This document shows, one piece after another, positions 7,824-15,596 of a stretch of 42,232 nt of DNA (position 1 is the stretch's first letter; each line of letters begins with the position of its first letter). The position numbers were made by a program, and so were the translations under genes. The notes under the pieces were generated by a model. The model searched no databases. It was not told the origin of the DNA and saw only the letters and a list, made by a program, of their open reading frames with translations. Location of the stretch: assembly GCA_964443525.1 (NCBI GenBank), contig CAYUCY010000006.1, forward strand, positions 1 through 42,232. Direction: 5' to 3'. Source of the stretch: CAYUCY01 sp964443525 (GTDB lineage: Bacteria > Pseudomonadota > Alphaproteobacteria > Caedimonadales > Caedimonadaceae).

Positions 7824-9403
7824 TGTTCAATCTCTCCTTTACCTACATCGGGGTTGTCTCCCCACCCTGCAAGTTTGTAGCGGATGGAATCCGCATATTT
7901 TCCGACATTATAGGAGTCAACGGGAAGCTTAAGTGTCATGGGGTTTAAAAGTCCTAAAACTTGTAACACTTCGTATCCTGCCACCAAAAAATCCCGTTGT
8001 GCTCTGACCAGATTCACACGCGTTTGCACAAGCTGAGCTTCTGCATCAAGAACATCTTGGAAGGTCCGCTCTCCGACGAAGGCCTCTTGCTTCGTTCCCT
8101 CAAGCCGCAGTTCGGCGGCTTTCATTTGATCATTAAACTGTTTGATTCTCTCTCGTGCTGCAACAAGAGCCTGCCAACGGGAAACTGCCGCTTCCGCCGC
8201 CGTCCTCCTTGCATTCACAATTTCATATTTTCTTTGAGCTGCAACTTGTTTTGTTCTCCTGATATCGGACCACTCACGTCCCTGCTGATACAAAGGGATT
8301 CTGAGCTGAATCTGGCCGCTCACGTTGTTCTGGCGAACACCTCTGCTTGCTTTGCTCAGAGAACGCTCGGCGGAACCGATCAAATCTATCTTGGGTCCTA
8401 ACTCGGCAAGAGCAGCACTTTCTTCGGATTGAGCCGAAAGCTCTGCATACTTAGCAGCCCGCACCGACGGGTTAGATTCGACGGCTTGCATTTTAAAAGC
8501 ACCAGCGCTCTCGGGAAGACCCTTAAAGAAACTTGCCTCCGTAGGCAAAGGAAGCTCGGAAGGATCCTCGCCGATAACCTTTTTATAAGTTTCTTTCGCT
8601 GTCTTTAGTTGGGCTTCCGCATTTAACGTTTCAGCTCTGCTGTCCGTATATTTGACCTCCGCCTCGGCCACTTGCGTTGCTCCGAAGTCGCCAGCTTCAG
8701 CGCGCGCACGAGCCTGATCAAGCTGCCCCTTAAAGGCTTTCTCGGACGCTCTCCTCAAATCGAGGGTTGCCTGACTCAACCACAAATCAAGATAAGCCTT
8801 AACTGCATTGATTAAGATTCCCTGGGCATCGTTCAAGAGAGACATTTCTCCAGAAAGAACCGCATTTTCAGCCGCATTTGTCGATGCCACGGTTTTTCCC
8901 GATTCAAAAATATTTTGGCGGATCTCCACTCCACCCGTCGTCCCTAAAAGAGAAGACTTAGAGTTATCAATTTGAGGGGTGAGAATGGTAGGTGCTTGCA
9001 CTTTTCCTTGCTGCGTCGTTCGTGAATAGGTTCGATTGGCAGTCAGGGCTGCAGAGGGAAGCCAGTTTGCAAAGGCTCGAGAGATCGCCTCAGCTCTGGA
9101 GTACTGTTCTTTTGCTTTGGCCCGAAGCTCAGGGTTGGTCCCGTAAGCAAGGGTAAGAGCCTTTAAGAAAGGATGAGTCTCTTCCATGGATAACGGGATG
9201 CTTTCCGATAAGACTTTGAGGTCTTGCTCTTCCCCTCCTTCTTCCGCGAAGGGTGCTTGATCCATTTCCTCAACGGGATGCATAGGAGCAGCAGGCTTAT
9301 AAAACTTGGCAGACAAAGGCTCTCGACCCTTGGATGCCGCCTCGAGGGAAGCTGCCAAAACGATCAATGAAGAGCAAAACGAATAAAATAACTTACGGTT
9401 CAT
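7820..9403 (-). CDS. tolC: TolC family outer-membrane efflux/secretion channel
   Basis: A 527-residue protein with a signal peptide (MNRKLFYSFCSSLIVLAASLEAAS) and two long, alanine- and glutamate-rich helical repeats typical of OEP/TolC proteins. Recognisable parts are AYGTNPELRAKAKEQYSRAEAI in the first repeat and AFVGERTFQDVLDAEAQLVQTRVNLVRAQRDF in the second, here given only by position near residues 430-470. TolC trimers form the outer-membrane exit duct for efflux pumps and type I secretion. It could therefore serve the HlyD/ABC peptide exporter at 15597-21177, which has no outer-membrane gene of its own; that link is inference. It overlaps the rhodanese gene by 4 bases upstream and popZ by 4 bases downstream. 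Confidence 0.95.
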   Translation of the reverse strand: MNRKLFYSFCSSLIVLAASLEAASKGREPLSAKFYKPAAPMHPVEEMDQAPFAEEGGEEQDLKVLSESIPLSMEETHPFLKALTLAYGTNPELRAKAKEQYSRAEAISRAFANWLPSAALTANRTYSRTTQQGKVQAPTILTPQIDNSKSSLLGTTGGVEIRQNIFESGKTVASTNAAENAVLSGEMSLLNDAQGILINAVKAYLDLWLSQATLDLRRASEKAFKGQLDQARARAEAGDFGATQVAEAEVKYTDSRAETLNAEAQLKTAKETYKKVIGEDPSELPLPTEASFFKGLPESAGAFKMQAVESNPSVRAAKYAELSAQSEESAALAELGPKIDLIGSAERSLSKASRGVRQNNVSGQIQLRIPLYQQGREWSDIRRTKQVAAQRKYEIVNARRTAAEAAVSRWQALVAARERIKQFNDQMKAAELRLEGTKQEAFVGERTFQDVLDAEAQLVQTRVNLVRAQRDFLVAGYEVLQVLGLLNPMTLKLPVDSYNVGKYADSIRYKLAGWGDNPDVGKGEIEQ

Positions 9404-9768
9404 TGATTAAACTCTCTTCCTATATGCGGTACGGTATTCTCAATCATTTGCGACCACGCATCAATCCCGCCGCTTAAACTAAAAACGTTTTCAAATCCCA
9501 TCAATTTCAAGAAGCAGCATGCGCGAAGGCTGCGACTCCCCTTATGACACAAAACGATTATTTTTAGTTTCTTGTCAAGTTTGTTGAGATTGTCGGATAA
9601 ATCTTCAAGAGGAATGTGGCGATGAGGATACAAGGCAGCCAATTCAATCTCCCATCCCTCACGAACATCCAGAAGGAGGTGCGGCTGCCCCTTCTCACGC
9701 AACGCTTGGTAATCCTGAGGAGTAATTTCATAGCTCTCAAAGACGGAAGGTTCCGAATCTAAAAACAA
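9400..9768 (-). CDS. Single-domain rhodanese-like protein
   Basis: A 122-residue cytoplasmic rhodanese domain. Seen in order: the start of the fold (ITPQDYQALREKG), the LLLDVREGWE strand with its conserved Asp and Arg, and the active-site loop CHKGSRS with cysteine 74, followed by LKLMGFENVFSLSGGIDAW. The six-residue loop indicates a sulfurtransferase rather than a phosphatase-like Cdc25 loop. The substrate is unknown. It is embedded between the PIMT-like methyltransferase (10-base overlap) and TolC (4-base overlap), so it is tightly coupled in translation. Confidence 0.93.
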   Translation of the reverse strand: MFLDSEPSVFESYEITPQDYQALREKGQPHLLLDVREGWEIELAALYPHRHIPLEDLSDNLNKLDKKLKIIVLCHKGSRSLRACCFLKLMGFENVFSLSGGIDAWSQMIENTVPHIGREFNQ

Positions 9769-10421
9769 AAACCCTCCTTCTCCTCAAAATCCGGCAGAAG
9801 AGGGCAAGCCGCCTCAAACAACGTCCGCGTACTAATATTCTTCCCCGATCGTATCATCAGGACGCCCCTTGAAAAGGTATCATTCACCCGCTGAAGCGTC
9901 AGAAGGCGGCCGCCTTCTTTAAGCTGCGACAAAAGAACGCTTGGAATGTGCTTAACACACCCCTCGATTAAAACGACATCGTAGGGCCCCTCGGGAGACC
10001 AGCCCTCCGTCAAAGGGCCATTGATCGGCCGAACCCCGTAACATTCAAATTGTTGAACGTTTTTCTTCACCTCAAGGAATAAGTCCTTATCAGACTCAAG
10101 AGCTACAATGGTCCTCGCGAGAAAACTGAGGAATATCGCCGAATATCCGGACCCACATCCAATGTCGAGCACATGATCCTTTTCCTTGATACGAGCCGAT
10201 TGAACAAGGGAAGCGAAGACGGCGGGCGGTAAAAGAAAACGGGACCGGAGCCGGTTTAGAAAAACGGCATCATCTCTGTATGCAAACGGCTTTTGATCTT
10301 CGGGAACGAACTTCTCTCGCGACAATTTCCTCAGAACGTCAATCAAACGGGGATCGACGATTTTGTTCGGCAGAACCTGTCCGAAGATCATTTTATGACG
10401 CATAGAAGAAAAGTTATACAT
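9759..10421 (-). CDS. Protein-L-isoaspartate O-methyltransferase family protein
   Basis: A 220-residue Rossmann-fold methyltransferase. The ATG at 10419-10421 is preferred (MYNFSSMRHKMIFGQVLPNK), since this matches the common start of the alphaproteobacterial subfamily found upstream of TolC; a TTG nine bases earlier is the alternative. The SAM-binding loop DIGCGSGYSAIFL is at residues 86-98, followed by an acidic residue ending the next strand (VALESD). Family members repair isoaspartyl residues in damaged proteins, but this subfamily is divergent and its true substrate is not established. It is the first gene of the operon that runs down to valS. Confidence 0.88.
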   Translation of the reverse strand: MYNFSSMRHKMIFGQVLPNKIVDPRLIDVLRKLSREKFVPEDQKPFAYRDDAVFLNRLRSRFLLPPAVFASLVQSARIKEKDHVLDIGCGSGYSAIFLSFLARTIVALESDKDLFLEVKKNVQQFECYGVRPINGPLTEGWSPEGPYDVVLIEGCVKHIPSVLLSQLKEGGRLLTLQRVNDTFSRGVLMIRSGKNISTRTLFEAACPLLPDFEEKEGFCF

Positions 10422-10517
10422 ATCGTCCAAAAAACTGTTTTTATTAAAATAACATACATACTATCGCCTTCAAAGAGGGGGGGCAAAAAATGTTCCTATA
10501 CTTTTATTCATTTTTAG

Positions 10518-10547
10518 TTGACCAGCCAGAGATTCTCCCTGTAATAA
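10518..10547 (+). promoter_or_regulatory. Candidate sigma-70 promoter for the ribokinase gene
   Basis: TTGACC at 10518-10523 and TAATAA at 10542-10547 are separated by 18 bases and lie 36 bases upstream of the ribokinase ATG. Both hexamers are close to consensus. No transcription data are available, so this is a sequence match only. Confidence 0.45.
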
Positions 10548-10582
10548 AACAATAATTTACGAATCATAGCTAAGGAAATTGC

Positions 10583-11506
10583 ATGATTATTGTCTTTGGG
10601 TCTTTGAATGTAGATATCGTTCTGCCTGTCGCTTCAATGCCAAGACCCGGAGACACTGTTTTATGCAAGGAATATCAAATCCTTCCGGGCGGTAAAGGCG
10701 CCAACCAGGCAGTTGCAGCTGCGAAAGCGGGTTCTAAGGTTAAAATGTTCGGAAGCGTCGGAAAAGATGAATTTTCCTCAATCCTCCGAGCATCTCTCGA
10801 GAAGAATGATGTCGACGTGACGGCTCTTCAAGCTGTCGAAATGCCAACAGGTTGCGCAACTATCTGCGTTGATGAGGGTGGCGAGAACATGATCACGGTT
10901 GCAAGCGGCGCAAATCTCAACGCAATGGAATCCTCGGTTCTCGACGCCCACTTAACGCCGGAGATGACACTTGTCCTTCAAATGGAAGTTCCTCCCGAGC
11001 AAAACTGGGCTTTAATCCGACGAGCCCATGAAAAAGGAACACGCATCATCCTGAATCTTGCCCCCGCTCAAGCCATTCCTGAAGAGATCCTGCAAAAGCT
11101 TTCGTTTCTTGTCCTCAATCAAATCGAAGCGACAATGCTTGCTCTTCATTTAGGCTTTGATGTTATCTCACCGACAATTGCGGCCAGACGCATTGCAGCC
11201 AAATACGGCGTTACGACGATTGTAACACTCGGTGCCGAAGGAGCCTTTGCATGCAATACGCTTGAATCCTGGTCCGTCTCGGCGATGTCTATTAAAGCCG
11301 TCGATACAACGGCCGCGGGAGACGCGTTCGTCGGAGTCTTCGCAGCCTCTCTCGATAAGGGATATCCGATTGACCAAGCATTGAGAAGAGCAGCTGTAGC
11401 AAGCGGCCTTACCTGTCTTAACGTAGGAGCGCAACCGAGCCTCCCCACCACAAAGCAAATCGACGAAGCCTTAAGCAAAGTCCCGACCCCGCGACGCGCC
11501 ATTTGA
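10583..11506 (+). CDS. rbsK: PfkB family sugar kinase, probable ribokinase
   Basis: A 307-residue PfkB-family kinase. The N-terminal signature GGKGANQAVAAAKAG (residues about 37-51) and the C-terminal signature DTTAAGDAFVGVFAASL (catalytic Asp in GDAF) are both intact, and the start MIIVFGSLNVDIVL is typical of ribokinase. It would phosphorylate ribose to ribose 5-phosphate with ATP in the cytoplasm. The monovalent-cation and ribose-binding residues look conserved by eye, but PfkB kinases are hard to assign to one sugar. No ribose transporter adjoins it. The start of rpiB (ribose 5-phosphate isomerase B) at the far end of the window is a functional but not a physical neighbour. Confidence 0.87.
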   Translation: MIIVFGSLNVDIVLPVASMPRPGDTVLCKEYQILPGGKGANQAVAAAKAGSKVKMFGSVGKDEFSSILRASLEKNDVDVTALQAVEMPTGCATICVDEGGENMITVASGANLNAMESSVLDAHLTPEMTLVLQMEVPPEQNWALIRRAHEKGTRIILNLAPAQAIPEEILQKLSFLVLNQIEATMLALHLGFDVISPTIAARRIAAKYGVTTIVTLGAEGAFACNTLESWSVSAMSIKAVDTTAAGDAFVGVFAASLDKGYPIDQALRRAAVASGLTCLNVGAQPSLPTTKQIDEALSKVPTPRRAI

Positions 11507-11604
11507 ATTTAAGATCAAAAAATCTTATTGCAATTCCTTGAAACTCGGAGAGATAATTCCTATCTCATTATTAACTTCAACCCTTCATTGGAGAAATACG
11601 TTTA

Positions 11605-12528
11605 ATGCCGGCCCGTGATATTATGCTGGCTGTTTTGGTCGCAGCCCTTTGGGGAACCAATTTTGCCGCGATCAAGATAAGCTATGAATGCTTTACCCCT
11701 TTTCTTCAGCTAGCCGTACGCTTTACGATGGCGGCCCTGCCCGTCTTGTTTCTGGTTAAGCCGCCGCGTACAGTTTCTGACTGGCGTGCCAGCTTCAAAA
11801 TTGCCCTCTTTGTTTGGATTACCCAACTTTCTTTTTTAAGCTTGGGACTTTATATCGGAATGCCCGCTGGTTTGACTTCTCTTCTCATGCAAACACAGAC
11901 GATTTTTACATTGCTAATCTCCGTCGGATTCTACGGATACAGACCCCGGATCACAGAACTTTTAGGCCTTACGATTGCTTTTGCTGGACTGAGTGCTGTT
12001 TGCCTTTCCCTTACCTCCCATGTAAGCTTTTCAGGGATCGCGCTTGTTTTTGCAGCTTCTTTTTCCGTCAGCCTCGGGAATTTTATCTTTAAGAAAGAAA
12101 AGCCGGAGGCATCTCCTCTGACCCTCGTTTCCTGGAGTTGCATTTTCCCGCCGCTTCCCATGTTTGCTGCCTCCCTGATTTTCGAAGGATGGCCGTCTAT
12201 CTGCCTTTCTTGCGGAAATCTTACGGCAAAAACCTGTCTGGCAATTTTATATACGGCGGCGCTTTCAACCCTTGTTGCAACGACGGCTTATATGACCCTT
12301 CTGAAAAGACACGACCCCGCAAAGGTTACTCCCTTCGCTCTTCTCATTCCTGTTTTCGGTCTTTTAAGCGGCTACGTCCTTTTTGACGAATCTCTCTCAT
12401 CCACTCAAATAATCGCTTGCGCTCTCGTTTTGGCGGGACTTACTCTCAATCAATACAAAAGTCGAACTAAAGAGAAGGGCGCGCCCCAACCTCAAAATAT
12501 GATACCTTCCCAACAAGAGACGACATAA
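11605..12528 (+). CDS. EamA/DMT family permease
   Basis: A 307-residue inner-membrane protein with about ten hydrophobic segments in two repeated EamA halves. The N-terminal motif LVAALWGTNFAAIKISYE matches the conserved start of the family (W-G-x-N-F), and the second half ends ALVLAGLTLNQYKSR. The drug/metabolite transporters of this family usually export amino acids or other metabolites; YdeD-type exporters are the nearest familiar relatives, but the substrate cannot be read from the sequence. A Shine-Dalgarno GGAG lies 11 bases before the ATG. The stop overlaps the rlmH start (TAATG). Confidence 0.9.
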   Translation: MPARDIMLAVLVAALWGTNFAAIKISYECFTPFLQLAVRFTMAALPVLFLVKPPRTVSDWRASFKIALFVWITQLSFLSLGLYIGMPAGLTSLLMQTQTIFTLLISVGFYGYRPRITELLGLTIAFAGLSAVCLSLTSHVSFSGIALVFAASFSVSLGNFIFKKEKPEASPLTLVSWSCIFPPLPMFAASLIFEGWPSICLSCGNLTAKTCLAILYTAALSTLVATTAYMTLLKRHDPAKVTPFALLIPVFGLLSGYVLFDESLSSTQIIACALVLAGLTLNQYKSRTKEKGAPQPQNMIPSQQETT

Positions 12529-12983
12529 TGCGATGGACTCTGCTGGCCGTAGGAAAATTGAAAAGAGGTCCCTTGACGGACTTGGCCCGGAATTATGTGC
12601 AAAAACTTCAAAGCCCCCTTGTTCTCGATGAATTCGATATCAAAGCCCAACCGAGCATCGATCTTCAAATTCAAAGGGAAGGAGAAGAACTCCTCAAACG
12701 AGCCCCAAAAGACGCCTACGTGATCGCTCTGGATGAAAGAGGAAATAGTCTCAGCAGCCGAGACCTCTCAAAGCGAATGGAGGCATTAAAACACCATACT
12801 TCTGAGGTCTGTTTCATCATCGGAGGCGCGGCGGGGCTCAGTGAGGCTGTAAGAAATCGGGCGGATCTGATTTTAAGTTTCGGCAAAGCGACCTGGCCCC
12901 ACCAACTCGTTCGCATCATGTTGCTTGAGCAACTTTATCGGGCCCAACAAATTTCTCTCGGTCATCCTTATCACCGAGATTAA
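12528..12983 (+). CDS. rlmH: 23S rRNA (pseudouridine1915-N3)-methyltransferase
   Basis: A 151-residue SPOUT-class methyltransferase, the usual length for RlmH, which methylates pseudouridine 1915 in helix 69 of 23S rRNA on assembled ribosomes. Key segments are FIIGGAAGLSEAVRNRADLILSF for the knotted SAM site, WPHQLVRIMLLEQLYRAQQI, and the C-terminal GHPYHRD. The start overlaps the EamA stop by one base. The 3' end overlaps the convergent kdsB stop by 4 bases (12980-12983), so no terminator separates the two. Confidence 0.96.
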   Translation: MRWTLLAVGKLKRGPLTDLARNYVQKLQSPLVLDEFDIKAQPSIDLQIQREGEELLKRAPKDAYVIALDERGNSLSSRDLSKRMEALKHHTSEVCFIIGGAAGLSEAVRNRADLILSFGKATWPHQLVRIMLLEQLYRAQQISLGHPYHRD

Positions 12984-13729
12984 GCGCTTTTCTTGATCTT
13001 TTTAGAAAAATAAGTTCGTGCATAGTCAAGATCCTCAAGCGTATTCACTTCCCAAGGCAGACCTTCTACAATCCGAACATCAATTCGAAGACCTAACTCA
13101 AGGGCTCGAAGCTGCTCGAGTCTTTCAGCTTCCTCTGCACATGTCGGTGTCGCACTGATGAATTTTTTTAAAGCGTTGCGCCGGTAGGCATAAAGACCCA
13201 GATGATGATAAAAAGAGGGGGCTCCGTTAGGAATCGGGGATCTACTGAAATAAAGAGCACGACGGATAACATCGCCGTCTTTCCCTGTTAAAGAAATCTT
13301 TGCAACATTAGGGTTAGCAATTTTTTCTGCATCCGTAATGGGCACGGCAAGGGTTGCGACATCCACAGATAAATTTGAAAGAGGCTCAATAGAGGCACGC
13401 ACATGGAACGGATCGGCGCCCGGCATATCTCCCTGTAAATTGATGAGAATGTCAAATTCTCCGGCTTGATCGAAAATTGCAGCAGCAGCATAGACCCGAT
13501 CCGATCCGGAAGGCAATGCGGGGTCTGTTAAAATAGCTTGTCCCCCGAAATCCGAAACAGCCTCGGCAATCAAAGGGTCATCACAAGCGACCACAACGGG
13601 TCCTAGATCTGCCTCAAGCCCTCGCTCCAAAACATGAACAATCATCGGCTTGCCGCAAATATCCACTAAAGGCTTTTGAGGCAGCCTTTGGGATTGCATC
13701 CTGGCAGGAATAATGATCAAAGGGGTCAT
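12980..13729 (-). CDS. kdsB: 3-deoxy-manno-octulosonate cytidylyltransferase
   Basis: A 249-residue cytoplasmic enzyme that activates Kdo with CTP to CMP-Kdo for lipopolysaccharide core synthesis. The nucleotide-binding start IIPARMQSQRLPQKPLVDICGKPM is a variant of the usual RxxSxRLPxKPL motif. NLQGDMPGADP and EVNTLEDLDYA supply the metal-binding and C-terminal signatures. The ATG at 13727-13729 is preferred over one nine bases upstream because AAGGA lies 8 bases before it and would overlap the upstream start. Its presence implies that the organism makes Kdo-containing LPS, in line with rfbA/rfbB at the end of the window. Confidence 0.95.
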   Translation of the reverse strand: MTPLIIIPARMQSQRLPQKPLVDICGKPMIVHVLERGLEADLGPVVVACDDPLIAEAVSDFGGQAILTDPALPSGSDRVYAAAAIFDQAGEFDILINLQGDMPGADPFHVRASIEPLSNLSVDVATLAVPITDAEKIANPNVAKISLTGKDGDVIRRALYFSRSPIPNGAPSFYHHLGLYAYRRNALKKFISATPTCAEEAERLEQLRALELGLRIDVRIVEGLPWEVNTLEDLDYARTYFSKKIKKSA

Positions 13730-14059
13730 AAACTTCATCCTTTTGAGGAATTCGCTCCTGCTTTCTTACCACGATATTTCCCTAAGTCGCAACAAGAACA
13801 GAAACACGGGCTAATTAAAGAGGCCTGAAACTTGAATAAAACGGTCTAAAACTTTTAGAGCCGATATCTGCTGTAGATGAAAGAATGAGGATCTAAATAA
13901 AACCGGCCACGATCGAATACTCAATCGCGGAAACATCCTTTTCTTCTTTGATAAAAAAAAGCATAGGAGCAATCCATTTGCCTTATTTTTTAACAAAAAC
14001 ATCAAATATGAAATTTGAAAAATAAAGCTTTAATATTAAAATTTATATATAACAAAGCC
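13730..14059 (-). other. Gene-free AT-rich spacer between the solute-binding protein gene and kdsB
   Basis: About 330 bases. One 64-codon reading frame on the minus strand (13811-14005) has no recognisable protein features and no Shine-Dalgarno. I see no tRNA, no terminator hairpin with a T-run and no repeat. It presumably holds the 3' end of the upstream transcript and the kdsB promoter. Confidence 0.5.
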
Positions 14060-14836
14060 TTATTTGTCAGAATAATATTTATCCCTGATGGGCTTGATTT
14101 TTTTTGTCTCAACAAGATGTTTAAGGGTTTCATCGATCGCCTTTAAGAGAAACGCTGCATCTATATCACCTTCACGATAGGTCTTTCGGATTCCGATGAA
14201 GTACTTTTTCCCATCCACATAAGGGGGCTCTAAAACATGAACCTTTGAGGCGATATTGTCAGACTTGATCATTTGCTCGAGTGCCTGTCGCAGCATGACA
14301 ATACTTTTTACCCGATCCCCCAGCATTTTTTGAAAGTTAGCCCGATCATTGACGGCACCGTCATCGACCTTAATCCCTTTTTCCTTCTTTAGGTCGGCGG
14401 TAACGGAATAGCCTTGTGGAGATCCAACAGGCAAAAGAGGGGAAGAGAAAACTTTCTTGGTAGACCATTTAACCTTCTTCGGATCCTCCATTGTTGCAAC
14501 AATGTACTCTACAGTATCAAGAGGTTCCTTCGGGTAGAGAAGATACCGAGCCCGATCTTCATTATACGACACCGCAAAGACACCATCTAAGTGTCCGTCC
14601 TCGACCATTTTTAAACATCTTTTCCAAGGAATACTTTGAATTTCCACGTTTAAATCTACTCTCTTGAATATTTCGTGTGTGATATCTACGTGAATGCCCG
14701 AGATTTTCCCTGAGTCTTTCTCGACAATCGTAAACGGCGGCCAATCGACGGTACAAAGCTTAATAGTCTGCTTTGCCATAAGATCAAAGGTATAGATCAA
14801 AAAAAAAGCATTCAAAAAGATAAGATATTTTCTCAT
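14060..14836 (-). CDS. Periplasmic solute-binding protein, family 3 (amino-acid type)
   Basis: A 258-residue protein with a signal peptide (MRKYLIFLNAFFLIYTFDLMA) and an SBP_bac_3 fold. The mature start IKLCTVDWPPFTIVEKDSGKISGIHVDI resembles the early ligand-binding strand of the family, and FKRVDLNVEIQSIPWKRCLKMVEDGHLDGVF follows it; these are quoted in part only. It ends DAAFLLKAIDETLKHL...KPIRDKYY, as many family members do. No permease or ATPase gene is next to it, so it is an orphan that either works with a distant ABC transporter or acts as a sensor-like protein. The ligand is unknown. Confidence 0.85.
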   Translation of the reverse strand: MRKYLIFLNAFFLIYTFDLMAKQTIKLCTVDWPPFTIVEKDSGKISGIHVDITHEIFKRVDLNVEIQSIPWKRCLKMVEDGHLDGVFAVSYNEDRARYLLYPKEPLDTVEYIVATMEDPKKVKWSTKKVFSSPLLPVGSPQGYSVTADLKKEKGIKVDDGAVNDRANFQKMLGDRVKSIVMLRQALEQMIKSDNIASKVHVLEPPYVDGKKYFIGIRKTYREGDIDAAFLLKAIDETLKHLVETKKIKPIRDKYYSDK

Positions 14837-14926
14837 ACAGCCACCCTTGAGATTTTTTTCATCTTATTTTATTAATCATGCTAGATCATGCTAACATTAT
14901 ATATTAATAGAAAAAATATTTATTTC

Positions 14927-15595
14927 ATGTCTCAGGCTCCTCTTCTCAAAAATACAGCCGTTCAGGCTCTCTTCAAAACATTGGCGGAAAAAAACCCACA
15001 CCCTCAAGGAGAGCTTTACTATACAAATCCTTATACGCTCTTGGTAGCCGTTGTTTTGTCGGCTCGTGCCACGGACAAGGGTGTCAATAAAGCGACGAAG
15101 CCTCTTTTTGAAAAGGTCTCTACCCCTCAAGATATGCTCGCTTTTGGTCTTGAGAATTTGAAAGAATCCGTTAAGACCATCGGCCTTTTTAATGCTAAGG
15201 CCGAAAACATTATTAAGCTCAGTGAATGCCTTGTAAAAGATTATAGAGGGCAAGTCCCCGACCAAAGAGAAGATTTAATGTCACTTCCGGGAGTCGGGCG
15301 AAAAACGGCAAACGTCGTCCTTAACGTCGCCTTCGGGCAAGAGACGATTGCTGTTGACACCCATCTTTTTCGAGTCAGCAATCGTACGGGACTCTGTCAC
15401 GGTAAAACGCCTCTTGAGATTGAAGAGTGCCTTGAAAAAAGAGTACCGAAGGAATTCAAACGCCATTGCCACCATTGGCTGATCCTGCACGGGCGTTACA
15501 TTTGCAAGTCTCAAAAGCCCTTATGTCCCGCTTGCCCCATTGAAAAAATATGTCTTTACCCTCACAAAACAAAGATGCTCTTAAAAAAAGGATAA
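14927..15595 (+). CDS. nth: Endonuclease III
   Basis: A 222-residue DNA glycosylase/AP lyase for oxidised pyrimidines in base-excision repair. The helix-hairpin-helix with catalytic lysine (LPGVGRKTANVVLNVAFG) and the catalytic aspartate (VDTHLFRVSNR) are intact. The C-terminal cluster motif is C-X6-C-X2-C-X5-C (CKSQKPLC PAC PIEKIC), so the [4Fe-4S] cluster should form. The ATG at 14927 (MSQAPLLKN) is the likely start; an in-frame ATG at 14888 would add a hydrophilic extension from AT-rich spacer. No strong Shine-Dalgarno is visible. It is convergent with the ABC gene, with one base between the stops. Confidence 0.96.
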   Translation: MSQAPLLKNTAVQALFKTLAEKNPHPQGELYYTNPYTLLVAVVLSARATDKGVNKATKPLFEKVSTPQDMLAFGLENLKESVKTIGLFNAKAENIIKLSECLVKDYRGQVPDQREDLMSLPGVGRKTANVVLNVAFGQETIAVDTHLFRVSNRTGLCHGKTPLEIEECLEKRVPKEFKRHCHHWLILHGRYICKSQKPLCPACPIEKICLYPHKTKMLLKKG

Positions 15596-15596
15596 G

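Noticed and set aside
11511..11528. TAAGAT/ATCTTA hairpin after the ribokinase gene as a terminator
   Set aside because: A 6-bp AT-rich stem without a T-run is too weak to support the call.
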